DNA of 64,000 nucleotides from Mesorhizobium jarvisii (lineage in GTDB: Bacteria; Pseudomonadota; Alphaproteobacteria; Rhizobiales; Rhizobiaceae): positions 248,001 to 312,000 of the forward strand of contig NZ_QZXA01000005.1 of assembly GCF_003601985.1 (NCBI RefSeq), written 5' to 3'. Below the pieces are notes generated by a model that saw nothing but the letters and a program-made list of their open reading frames with translations, searched no databases and had not been told where the DNA came from. How positions within the stretch are numbered: the stretch's first letter is position 1; each line of letters begins with the position of its first letter. The translations under genes and the position numbers were made by a program. This document shows positions 57,142 to 64,000 of the stretch, piece after piece.

Positions 57142-57744
57142 TTACGCGGCGCGTGAACGTACGAAGTCCTCGGACCGTGTGGCGCCGAGGGCCGACGGTC
57201 CGGAATCATCCGGACCGTCGGCCCTGCTTCGCGCTATATAGGGGTTCGCGGGCTTTTCGCCGACAGGCTCGTTTGCTGATCCTGACGGCGCGATGTCGAC
57301 AAGCCGGATTTTCGCGCCCGGCCGGATCAGCCGGATGATCCGGCGCACCAGCGAAGGCCGGCTGGGGTCCGGAACAGCGTGCGAGAAATCGACATCCGGC
57401 AGCATGCCGCGATGCGGCCGGCGCCGGACTTCGGCATGGACCGCCGACGAATGGGTCTCGCCGATCAGCAGTGCCCAGGTCGGCAGTCGGTGGATATGCA
57501 GGCTCCTCGAGCCCGGTATTCTGTAGGGATCGAACATCGGTCCGTCCTCCGTATGAAAATAGAGATGAAAAGGCCAAGCAACATCGTCCGCCGGCATTCG
57601 GCCGGAGGCACGGATTGCCTCGGTCCGCAACCGACGCTCGGCATCGGTCTGGACACGACAAGTGTCGGTCCGGACGCGACTGAACGAGTCGGTCCGGACA
57701 TGTTCAGGTGGGGCGTTCAGCCCTTTTGACTTTTTGAAAAACAT
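57142..57744 (-). CDS. Hypothetical protein with short N-terminal repeats
   Basis: A 200-residue ORF (MFFKKSKGLNAPPEHVRTDS) with four VRTD-like repeats in residues 16-43 (VRTDSFSR, VRTDTCR, VQTDAERR, LRTEAIR), a compact middle (GSRSLHIHRLPTWALLIGET), and a C-terminal part overlapping a 16-bp hairpin. GAAGGAA precedes the ATG. No recognised domain. A real gene is likely but not certain, because low complexity and the hairpin could give a chance ORF. Confidence 0.5.
   Translation of the reverse strand: MFFKKSKGLNAPPEHVRTDSFSRVRTDTCRVQTDAERRLRTEAIRASGRMPADDVAWPFHLYFHTEDGPMFDPYRIPGSRSLHIHRLPTWALLIGETHSSAVHAEVRRRPHRGMLPDVDFSHAVPDPSRPSLVRRIIRLIRPGAKIRLVDIAPSGSANEPVGEKPANPYIARSRADGPDDSGPSALGATRSEDFVRSRAA
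57189..57224. repeat. 16-bp perfect inverted repeat
   Basis: GGGCCGACGGTCCGGA (57189-57204) and TCCGGACCGTCGGCCC (57209-57224) with a 4-base spacer. This lies inside the C-terminal codons of the minus-strand ORF. Very stable; perhaps a transcription or RNA-stability element. Confidence 0.7.
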
Positions 57745-58028
57745 CGCAGGATTCCTTCGAGAGCCGAAAAATCGTTTCGGCGGGAATCGGTGCGATCAAG
57801 TCTTAGAGAGTCAGGAGAATCGTCGAACCGAAGCCGCCGGCAGGCGTACAAGCCCACGAGAGGGGCGCTGGATGTGCATGGTCATCATGAGTGTCCCCTC
57901 CATCGGTTCGGGTTGACAATGCGACTGACATACCCGACTTCGCAGAAAATGGCCACCCGCAGGTCCAGGAATTTCCAAAACCGGGAAACTCCTGTGGCCG
58001 ATCTGCCACTTATTAGAAGGATGCGGAA

Positions 58029-58487
58029 ATGAACTGTCGTCTCCGCATCGCGCTCTACCAGCCGGACATTGCCGGCAATACCGGGACAATCCTGCGCTTC
58101 GCCGCTTGTCTCGGCCTTGGCGTCGACATCATCGAGCCGGCCGGCTTTCCGCTTTCCGACAAGGCGCTCAAGCGCGCCGGCATGGACTACCTCGAAATGG
58201 CTGCCCTGACCCGGCATGTCGACTGGAACGCCTTCGAGGACCGGCGCAAGAAGGACGGGCGCCGGCTGGTGCTTCTGTCGACCAAGGCGGCGACCCCCTA
58301 CACCAACTTCAGCTTTGCCGACGGCGACATGCTTCTGTTCGGCCGCGAATCCGCGGGCGTGCCGGATCCTGTCCATCAGGCGGCGGATGCGCGGCTGACC
58401 ATCCCCATGCAGGGCAGCGCGCGCAGCATCAATGTCGCGCTGTCCGTCGCCATGGTGGCGGGCGAAGCCGTCCGGCAGCTCGGATAG
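58029..58487 (+). CDS. trmL: tRNA (cytidine(34)-2'-O)-methyltransferase
   Basis: A 152-residue SPOUT methyltransferase: RIALYQPDIAGNTGTILRFA, GVDIIEPAGFPLSDKALKRA, LLFGRESAGVPDPVHQAADA and LTIPMQGSARSINVALSVAM, the knot-forming SAM site. Methylates the wobble base of tRNA-Leu. Full length. Separate from the upstream minus-strand gene by 285 bases in which I see no gene. Confidence 0.95.
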   Translation: MNCRLRIALYQPDIAGNTGTILRFAACLGLGVDIIEPAGFPLSDKALKRAGMDYLEMAALTRHVDWNAFEDRRKKDGRRLVLLSTKAATPYTNFSFADGDMLLFGRESAGVPDPVHQAADARLTIPMQGSARSINVALSVAMVAGEAVRQLG

Positions 58488-58606
58488 GATCGGCGGCCCA
58501 TCGATGGCCTCGTCGTCGCCGACGACAGCGGTTTCTCCGGTCATTCTCACCCAGGCGCACATCGCCTTCTCCTGTCATTGCCCAATCAACATTTCTTCGC
58601 TACAAG

Positions 58607-58622
58607 CTCAACTTAACTTGAG
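58607..58622 (+). promoter_or_regulatory. SoxR operator upstream of soxR
   Basis: CTCAACTTAACTTGAG, an inverted repeat with 14 of 16 symmetric positions, 20 bases before the soxR ATG. It matches the known SoxR box form CCTCAAGTTAACTTGAGG closely. Suggests autoregulation. Confidence 0.8.
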
Positions 58623-58641
58623 GTCAAGCGGAAAGTGAGAA

Positions 58642-59085
58642 ATGGCACCGGTAACGGAATTGACGGTCGGCCAGGTGGCCATGCGCAGCGGCGTCGCGGT
58701 GTCGGCGCTGCATTTTTATGAGACGCGCGGGCTGATCCGCAGCCACCGCACGTCAGGCAACCAGAGGCGTTATGGCCGCGACGTGCTGCGGCGGGTGGCA
58801 ATCATCAAGGTCGCGCAGGAGGTCGGCATCTCGCTGGCCGAAATCGGCGAGGCACTGGCCTCCCTGCCGGAAGGCCGCACGCCGACGCGCGACGACTGGG
58901 GATTGCTTTCGACCGCCTGGCGCGACGCGCTCGACCACAAGATCGCCCAGCTGAAGAAACTGCGCGACGGGCTGATCGACTGCATCGGCTGCGGCTGCAT
59001 GTCGATCGACAAATGCCCGCTCAGGAACAAGGGCGACCGGCTGGCGAAGGAAGGCACTGGGGCGAGAAGGTTGGTTGCAACCTGA
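58642..59085 (+). CDS. soxR: Redox-sensitive transcriptional activator SoxR
   Basis: A 147-residue MerR-family regulator: N-terminal winged helix ([40 protein letters not shown]), dimer coiled coil, and the 2Fe-2S cysteines [12 protein letters not shown] near residues 114-125. Senses redox-cycling compounds. Outside enterics SoxR usually controls a few efflux/oxidoreductase genes directly; here only its own gene carries a visible box. Confidence 0.95.
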   Translation: MAPVTELTVGQVAMRSGVAVSALHFYETRGLIRSHRTSGNQRRYGRDVLRRVAIIKVAQEVGISLAEIGEALASLPEGRTPTRDDWGLLSTAWRDALDHKIAQLKKLRDGLIDCIGCGCMSIDKCPLRNKGDRLAKEGTGARRLVAT

Positions 59086-59128
59086 ATGAAAGCAATGCGA
59101 CTATGAGGCGATACGGAAGGAACCGTCA

Positions 59129-59338
59129 GTGCTGGGACATCTAATCCAACCTGAAGAAGAGACACAACTCATTACGATCTACCGGGTGGACTCCGGCGGC
59201 ATGCCAACGCTCTTTACGTCCTTGAGCTTCGACGAGGCGCGGAAAATGGGCTTTGAAAAATTCGGCAAGCTACTTGGCGAGAACCTGATCCTGGATTCTC
59301 CAAAATTGCGCGACCTATTTTCTCGTGACGTTCTTTAG
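59129..59338 (+). CDS. Small hypothetical protein
   Basis: A 69-residue ORF starting at GTG 59129 after GGAAGGAA: MLGHLIQPEEETQLITIYRV, then FDEARKMGFEKFGKLLGENL. Predicted small alpha/beta protein, no recognised domain. Its end overlaps the 3' end of the next gene by four bases (convergent). Confidence 0.55.
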   Translation: MLGHLIQPEEETQLITIYRVDSGGMPTLFTSLSFDEARKMGFEKFGKLLGENLILDSPKLRDLFSRDVL

Positions 59339-59595
59339 TCCGCCGCCGGCAACCGCCTGATCGTGAACTCGATCAGGTCGCCCGGGCGTTCGAACCAGCT
59401 TTCGATCTCGGTCCAGTAGGCTTGCTTGGGAAAGCGCTCGAACCACTCCTTGGCCTTGAGCCGCGCATCGGAGCGCGGCAGGACGAAGGTCTCACGCAGA
59501 AAACCGTCGCGCGGCATGCGTGCGCGCTCAGCCCGGCTTTGATCGAGCCTTTTCTTCAGGCCATCCAGCGGCGGTCTTGCCGGGGTGCGCACCAA
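59335..59595 (-). CDS. Small hypothetical protein
   Basis: An 86-residue ORF: MVRTPARPPLDGLKKRLDQS, DGFLRETFVLPRSDARLKAK, EWFERFPKQAYWTEIESWFE, RPGDLIEFTIRRL. Looks like a conserved Rhizobiales protein of unknown role; basic N-terminus, no signal peptide. Convergent with the gene at 59129. Confidence 0.7.
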   Translation of the reverse strand: MVRTPARPPLDGLKKRLDQSRAERARMPRDGFLRETFVLPRSDARLKAKEWFERFPKQAYWTEIESWFERPGDLIEFTIRRLPAAD

Positions 59596-59612
59596 ACAAC
59601 TCCCTGCGCCTG

Positions 59613-59660
59613 GCGCATGACCCGAAAATCGGAATCCGAGTTTCGGAAAGGATCATGCGC
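59613..59660. repeat. 48-bp palindromic repeat, copy 3
   Basis: GCGCATGACCCGAAAATCGG...TTTCGGAAAGGATCATGCGC, a diverged relative of the repeats at 21655 and 23202, between the small minus-strand gene and hemF. Confidence 0.8.
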
Positions 59661-59763
59661 AAAAGCAAAGTGACTTGACCCTGTTCCCTAAGAGATTAGG
59701 GATCGCGCCGGCAAAAGACGAGTCATTTGTAGGGGCGGTCGCCCCGCAACCGGAGACGGCATT

Positions 59764-60678
59764 TTGGAACGACCTGAAATACTGGTAGGCCTGCCCGCCG
59801 ACATCGAAGAAAAGAAGATGAAGGCGCGCCTGTGGTTCGAGGCGCTGCGCGAACGCATCTGCGGCGCTTTCGAGCAGATCGAGCAGGATCTCCAGGGCCC
59901 TCTCGCCTCATGGTCGCCGGGCCGCTTTGAAAAGACACCCTGGGAACGTGATGCCGGCAAGGGTGGCGGCGGCACCATGTCGATGATGCATGGCCGTGTC
60001 TTCGAGAAGGTCGGCGTCCACACTTCGACCGTTTACGGCGAGTTCTCGCCCGAATTCAGGAAGCAGATGCCCGGCGCCGAGGAAGACCCGCGTTTTTGGG
60101 CCTCCGGCATCTCGCTGATCGCGCACCCCTGGAACCCCAACGTTCCGGCCGTGCACATGAACACACGCATGGTGGTCACCTCGAGGCAATGGTTCGGTGG
60201 CGGCGCCGATCTGACGCCGGTGCTCGACCGCCGCCGCACCCAGGACGACCCCGACACTGTCGCCTTCCACCGCGCCATGCAGTTCGCATGCGAGAAGAAC
60301 GCCGCCATTGCCGACCACCCGAAATTCAAGGCCTGGTGCGACGAGTATTTCTTCCTGCCGCACCGCAACGAGCCGCGCGGCGTTGGCGGGATTTTCTTCG
60401 ACTGGCTGCATTCTGGCGAGGACAAGGGCGGCTGGAACGCCGACTTCAACTTCGTCCAGGACGTCGGACGCTCCTTCCTCGTCGTCTACGGCCACCTCGT
60501 GCGCGCCAATTTCAACGAAAACTGGACAGACGGCGACCGCGACGAACAGCTCATCCGCCGTGGTCGCTATGTCGAATTCAACCTGCTTCACGATCGCGGC
60601 ACCATCTTCGGCCTGAAGACCGGCGGCAACGTCGCCTCGATCCTGTCCAGCCTGCCGCCGGAGGTGCGCTGGCCGTAG
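59764..60678 (+). CDS. hemF: Oxygen-dependent coproporphyrinogen III oxidase
   Basis: A 304-residue aerobic heme-synthesis enzyme that oxidatively decarboxylates coproporphyrinogen III. Conserved blocks: [60 protein letters not shown], and [20 protein letters not shown]. Starts at TTG 59764 with GGAGACG upstream; ATG 59818 is an alternative but would cut the usual N-terminus. Heme is needed by petBC made elsewhere in the window. Confidence 0.95.
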   Translation: MERPEILVGLPADIEEKKMKARLWFEALRERICGAFEQIEQDLQGPLASWSPGRFEKTPWERDAGKGGGGTMSMMHGRVFEKVGVHTSTVYGEFSPEFRKQMPGAEEDPRFWASGISLIAHPWNPNVPAVHMNTRMVVTSRQWFGGGADLTPVLDRRRTQDDPDTVAFHRAMQFACEKNAAIADHPKFKAWCDEYFFLPHRNEPRGVGGIFFDWLHSGEDKGGWNADFNFVQDVGRSFLVVYGHLVRANFNENWTDGDRDEQLIRRGRYVEFNLLHDRGTIFGLKTGGNVASILSSLPPEVRWP

Positions 60679-60870
60679 GATCAGCCGGAGCAATTCCGTC
60701 CGGAATCGCGTCAAGTCGAGGAGACAGGGCGGGTGGCGCACGATGCTTTGATGCAACCAGACCGCCCCTCCCGTGTTATAGTTCTCGCCCCGCCCACGTC
60801 CGGGAATGGACCGTGGGCCAAAAAAGTGGCGGAGCCTCGACCGGCTCCCTGGAGGAAAAGGAGAAATCCG

Positions 60871-61056
60871 ATGAAGCAATTCCACTGCGGCTCGCTTGTT
60901 CCCGGCTGTGAGTGGCACACCCGTGCCGACGAGGAAGCCGAAGTGATGCGCCGTGCCGTCGAGCATATGCGCGAGACGCATGGCGAGACGACAATCCGCG
61001 AAACTATGATCGAAGCGATCCGCTCGCGCATAGAGAAGGTGCGCGACGCCGCCTAG
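60871..61056 (+). CDS. DUF1059 small protein
   Basis: A 61-residue protein: MKQFHCGSLVPGCEWHTRAD, EEAEVMRRAVEHMRETHGET. The C-x(n)-C and paired His pattern is typical of DUF1059, a possible small metal-binding protein of unknown role. Strong ribosome-binding site GGAGGAAAAGGAGAAA. Confidence 0.88.
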   Translation: MKQFHCGSLVPGCEWHTRADEEAEVMRRAVEHMRETHGETTIRETMIEAIRSRIEKVRDAA

Positions 61057-61316
61057 GCTTTGCCCTGGCCAGGAGCCGTCGGCAACGGAAAAACAGCCGC
61101 GTTGGCGCTTCGAGATTGAATGGAAGCGCCATCGCGGACGCCGAGCGAGCCAGACCCCGCAGGGTCAAAAAATCATATTTGCCTCAGCTAAAATAAACCA
61201 CGCGGTAACCGAACCCGTGCCACTGTCGGTCGGATAATCCGGCTACAGTGGGCTGCCAGAGAAGCCCTTCGCCACCAGGCACTGGTCCGGAATCAGTGGG
61301 GCGAGGTGTTTCGCGC

Positions 61317-61895
61317 ATGCGCGAAAAGTCCGGCAGTCGAGTGAGGTTCGGCACGATGGTGTTCCTGCTGGGCGCGCTCATCGGGGCGTCCCCGGCTGCT
61401 GCCCAGGACATGACGACATCGTTGGTCGACATACATCAGGGCTCGCCGCTCAGTGATCGCGCGAGAAGCCTGGGCAATGGCGGCTACGAACTGCAGAACG
61501 GGACCTTTGTCTCCTTCAACCAATGGTACCGGGCAAGCTGGGTCGACATGCATGTAGACCTGCTCACCCAGATCACGGAGGATACCGGCATCCTTTGGGG
61601 ATTTGGGACCGGCGAACAGGGCGAGAAGTATCGGATCGAGCCCAGCCTCAAGCTTGGCTTCCTCACTCAGATGCATCCGAACCCGAACAGCACCCTTTCC
61701 CTTTCACTCACCACGACCATCGGCGGCAAGCTCACCGAAAAGTCCTGCGAAGCCGACTACGGTGATTTTGGCACCTACAGCGTCAATTGCCGGCTCGCGG
61801 CCAGCCAGATGGCGCCTGAGGAAACCTTGAAATATCTGGTTAACGCTAAACCGGAGAGCCAGCACATCTGGCTGAATTACCGTGTTACTTTCTGA
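61317..61895 (+). CDS. Secreted protein of unknown function
   Basis: A 192-residue exported protein: signal peptide (RVRFGTMVFLLGALIGASPA, cleaved near AAAQD), then a beta-rich mature part (GGYELQNGTFVSFNQWYRAS, DTGILWGFGTGEQGEKYRIE, NSTLSLSLTTTIGGKLTEKS) ending HIWLNYRVTF. The terminal aromatic Phe and alternating pattern suggest an outer-membrane beta-barrel or similar. Stops 17 bases before a secreted subtilase gene, so the two are probably co-expressed. I do not recognise the family. ATG 61317 gives a longer n-region; 61356 is an alternative start. Confidence 0.7.
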   Translation: MREKSGSRVRFGTMVFLLGALIGASPAAAQDMTTSLVDIHQGSPLSDRARSLGNGGYELQNGTFVSFNQWYRASWVDMHVDLLTQITEDTGILWGFGTGEQGEKYRIEPSLKLGFLTQMHPNPNSTLSLSLTTTIGGKLTEKSCEADYGDFGTYSVNCRLAASQMAPEETLKYLVNAKPESQHIWLNYRVTF

Positions 61896-61912
61896 TCGCC
61901 GGGAGGATGTAA

Positions 61913-62962
61913 ATGAGAAAATCATCTCGCCCCGAAATTCGCGATCACCCGTCTTGGTTCTTGTCTGAACGGAGTAAGAGCATGTCCCGGAGTTGCCTGA
62001 AATTCGGTATCGCCACGGCTCTCGCCATCCTGTCGGCGCCGATGGCGTCGGCACAGGAGGCGGTCAGTGCGGACGAGATGGCCGCGCTGTGCCACGGCGG
62101 CGGCCTGTCCACATGCGTGAGCGCAACGATCCCGGCCGCGGGCACGCCAACAGTGCAGCGGTGGATGAGCCCCGACGTAGGCGCCGCTTGGGCGGCGGGA
62201 TACAAGGGCAAGGGCGTCACGATCACGATAGTCGACGATTTCTCCAGCACATCGCGCTTCTCCGGCAATTTCGGTGTCGGGGTTCAAACCCAGCGCCACG
62301 GTGAATGGACGCGTGAGGAAGCCGGCATGATCGCGCCCTTGGCGACCATCAGGTCGAAGGACTTCTCAACCGGTTCCGCCGTCGGCCTGGCGCCCGGCCT
62401 GAACGTGCTCAATCTGAGCTACGGCATGTACGCCAGGGCGGGCTACAGCTCGAACCAGATCGGCTGGGCCCCGGAAGAGGCCTCCATCATCTCCTATGCC
62501 ACCAGGGGAACGGCTGTTGTTTCGAAGGCCGCGGGCAACGATTCGGTTGCCGTGGGCGGGATCACGAACGGCCAGCAGGACTATCTCGACCTTGCCCTGA
62601 TTGGAAAACCATCCGCGATCTTCGTCGGTGCGCTGTCCACCAACGGCACAACGTCCAGCAAGGCCCAGCTTGCCTGGTATTCCAACACCGCCGGCTCCAA
62701 TCCGCTGGTGCAAAGCCACTTCCTCGTTGTTGGTGTCGATGGAAGCAAGACAGGCCTTTATGGCACCTCCTTCGCCGCACCGATCATTTCAGGATATGCG
62801 GCGATCATCGGCAGCAAATTCACCAGCGCCACGCCAATCCAGATCACCAACGATCTGCTCAACACGGCTCGTACCGACACGCTGGTCAACTACAACGCCT
62901 CCGTCTACGGCAAGGGCGAGGCAAGCCTTTCGCGCGCGCTGGCTCCCACGGCGATCAGGTAG
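61913..62962 (+). CDS. Secreted S8 (subtilisin-like) serine protease homologue
   Basis: A 349-residue protein. Read from ATG 61913 (ribosome-binding site GGGAGGA), a signal peptide lies at about residues 24-48 (MSRSCLKFGIATALAILSAP, cleaved near ASAQ); ATG 61982 would begin exactly at it. Subtilase features: Asp in TITIVDDFS, His129 in QRHGEWT, Asn in SKAAGND and Ser286 in GTSFAAPIISGYAAIIGSK. So the catalytic triad is present, though the sequence around the His is unusual (HGEW, not HGTH). Two Cys near residues 60 and 68. Follows a secreted gene; target unknown. Confidence 0.85.
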   Translation: MRKSSRPEIRDHPSWFLSERSKSMSRSCLKFGIATALAILSAPMASAQEAVSADEMAALCHGGGLSTCVSATIPAAGTPTVQRWMSPDVGAAWAAGYKGKGVTITIVDDFSSTSRFSGNFGVGVQTQRHGEWTREEAGMIAPLATIRSKDFSTGSAVGLAPGLNVLNLSYGMYARAGYSSNQIGWAPEEASIISYATRGTAVVSKAAGNDSVAVGGITNGQQDYLDLALIGKPSAIFVGALSTNGTTSSKAQLAWYSNTAGSNPLVQSHFLVVGVDGSKTGLYGTSFAAPIISGYAAIIGSKFTSATPIQITNDLLNTARTDTLVNYNASVYGKGEASLSRALAPTAIR

Positions 62963-63042
62963 GAAAGCGACGCTTCGCCCGGTCAAATCGTCGCCTCGGT
63001 TATGGCTTTTCTTTCGGCACGGTCGTCCGGCCAGGATCAAGT

Positions 63043-64000
63043 CTAAGCTTCAAGCGCCTTCGCGGCGCGTTCGAGCAGCGCGCCGCGATCGGGGGCAAAT
63101 CCCGCCTCGATCCATTCGGTCTCGAGGTTCTTGAGGATTTCGCCCAGCTTCGGCCCCGGCGTGGCGCCGAGCGCCGTCAGGTCGGCGCCTTTCAGCGGAA
63201 ACACCGGTTTTTCCCATTTGAGCGCGAAGGCCAGCAGGCGCGAAAAGCCGCCGGCTTCGAGCAGCGCGTTATTGTCCTCGACAGCGCGCACCCGGGCTCC
63301 GGCAAGCGACAGCCGCAGGCGGTCGACAACCCCTTGCCGGTCGCCGCGATAGAGCCTTTTCGCCAGTTCGCCCTCGGTCGTCTTCGGCTCAACGGTCGTG
63401 GAGATCGCCCAGTAGCGCAAACGGTCTGATTCCGCGGTCGAAAACCTCAGCCGCTCGGCCAGCGTCTTCATGCGCGCGGCATCCGGCGGCACGATCGCCT
63501 CCAGCCGCAGCATCGGATCGGCCGCCCAGCCCAGATCCTTCTCCGCCTTGGTCAGCCCGTGGATCGCGTCGATGCCCCATTTCTCGCTTTCCGGCAGCGC
63601 GGCGGTCAAAACGCCAGCCTGCCGCATCCACAACAGCGCCCGCGACGGATCAGGCGCCGAAAGCAGTTTCTTCAGCTCGGACCAGACGCGCTCCGCCGAA
63701 AGTTGCGCCAGGCCATCCTTCAGCCGGGCGCAGGCCTTCAGCCCCTCGGCGTCAGGCCGGCCTTCGCCATACCAGGCGAAAAAGCGGAAAAAGCGCAGGA
63801 TGCGTAGATAATCCTCACGGATGCGTGCCTCCGCATCACCGATAAAGCGCAGCCGTCGCACCTCGATATCGGCGATGCCGCCGACCAGGTCGACGACGGA
63901 GCCATCCGCGTCCGCGTAGAGGGCGTTGATGGTGAAGTCGCGCCGCTCGGCATCGAGTTTCCAGTCGCGCCCGAACGACACCTTGGCGCGGCGGCCGTCG
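63043..64000 (-). CDS. CCA tRNA nucleotidyltransferase (5' end outside window)
   Basis: Minus-strand gene running off the right edge, so the N-terminus, with the catalytic DxD, is missing. Visible: KLDAERRDFTINALYADADG, VRRLRFIGDAEARIREDYLR, ILRFFRFFAWYGEGR and the C-terminal helical domain. This is the class II nucleotidyltransferase head/neck pattern of CCA-adding enzyme/poly(A) polymerase; CCA-adding is the usual call in Rhizobiales. Ends LLERAAKALEA. Confidence 0.92.
   Translation of the reverse strand, partial: DGRRAKVSFGRDWKLDAERRDFTINALYADADGSVVDLVGGIADIEVRRLRFIGDAEARIREDYLRILRFFRFFAWYGEGRPDAEGLKACARLKDGLAQLSAERVWSELKKLLSAPDPSRALLWMRQAGVLTAALPESEKWGIDAIHGLTKAEKDLGWAADPMLRLEAIVPPDAARMKTLAERLRFSTAESDRLRYWAISTTVEPKTTEGELAKRLYRGDRQGVVDRLRLSLAGARVRAVEDNNALLEAGGFSRLLAFALKWEKPVFPLKGADLTALGATPGPKLGEILKNLETEWIEAGFAPDRGALLERAAKALEA

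Overview
The window is a gene-dense, high-GC chromosomal segment of an alphaproteobacterium of order Rhizobiales, most likely Mesorhizobium or a close Phyllobacteriaceae relative. I infer this from the GC-rich codon use, the gene content (BA14K protein, DUF2778 protein, petABC bc1 operon, DUF1127 and BrnA/DUF4415 small proteins, UvrB with rhizobial-style long ends) and the rhizobial-type palindromic intergenic repeats. Most of it is ordinary core genome. I see no rRNA, tRNA, CRISPR array, intact insertion sequence, prophage or replication origin. Layout: 0-8 kb holds a DUF2778/Tlde1-type periplasmic protein, uvrB, a DMT exporter and an ABC-F ATPase that carries a frameshift in its first Walker A motif and is preceded by a short leader ORF with a strong hairpin. 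8-14 kb is an accessory stretch: a HigBA module with a nonsense-mutated toxin, small stress-type proteins, a TPR-sulfotransferase, a cold-shock gene and a cluster of tiny hypothetical genes. 14-19 kb has an EAL phosphodiesterase, a two-Kazal lipoprotein, two more cold-shock genes, a BA14K protein, a metallo-beta-lactamase-fold hydrolase and a glycine-zipper protein. 19-25 kb has ilvE divergent from a marR-response regulator-histidine kinase-glycosyltransferase run. 25-27.3 kb carries CsaA, YbjN, UbiK/BMFP, a ParDE module with a frameshifted toxin, and an orphan BrnA-type antitoxin. 27.3-34.3 kb runs mostly rightward: lgt, a MidA-like methyltransferase, pgeF, an M24-fold protein, a lipoprotein, prs and an orphan Bug/TctC binding protein. 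34.3-40 kb holds an AraC regulator divergent from an Fsr-type exporter, an NTF2-fold protein, an alpha/beta hydrolase divergent from an OhrR-like MarR regulator with repeated TCGCGA operators, and an unrecognised 303-residue protein. 40-45.2 kb is rplY-pth-ychF, then a 52-codon C-terminal remnant of an APH(3')-type aminoglycoside phosphotransferase, corA and two MaoC genes. 45.3-51 kb (minus strand) is apt, lldD, a class A acid phosphatase and petABC. 51-57.7 kb has a cupin, an Asp-nucleophile hydrolase, a minus-strand operon of two half-size ABC exporters plus GNAT and a small protein, and a hypothetical. 57.7-64 kb has trmL, soxR with its operator, hemF, a DUF1059 protein, a secreted protein plus subtilase pair, and the 5'-truncated end of a CCA-adding enzyme gene. 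How the parts fit: respiration and redox (petABC, lldD, hemF, soxR, OhrR pair), envelope maturation (lgt, pgeF, DUF2778, ABC exporters) and translation/nucleotide housekeeping (rplY, pth, ychF, trmL, prs, apt) dominate. The most notable theme is gene decay: both toxin-antitoxin loci keep a clean antitoxin and a broken toxin, a third antitoxin has no toxin, an ABC-F gene is frameshifted, and only the tail of an aminoglycoside kinase remains. I did not find a convincing new multi-gene defence or biosynthetic system. The best candidates for new biology are the leader/hairpin upstream of the ABC-F gene, the repeated motif in the UvrB tail, the four-cysteine Kazal lipoprotein, the metal-ligand-deficient M24 protein and the secreted protein-subtilase pair.
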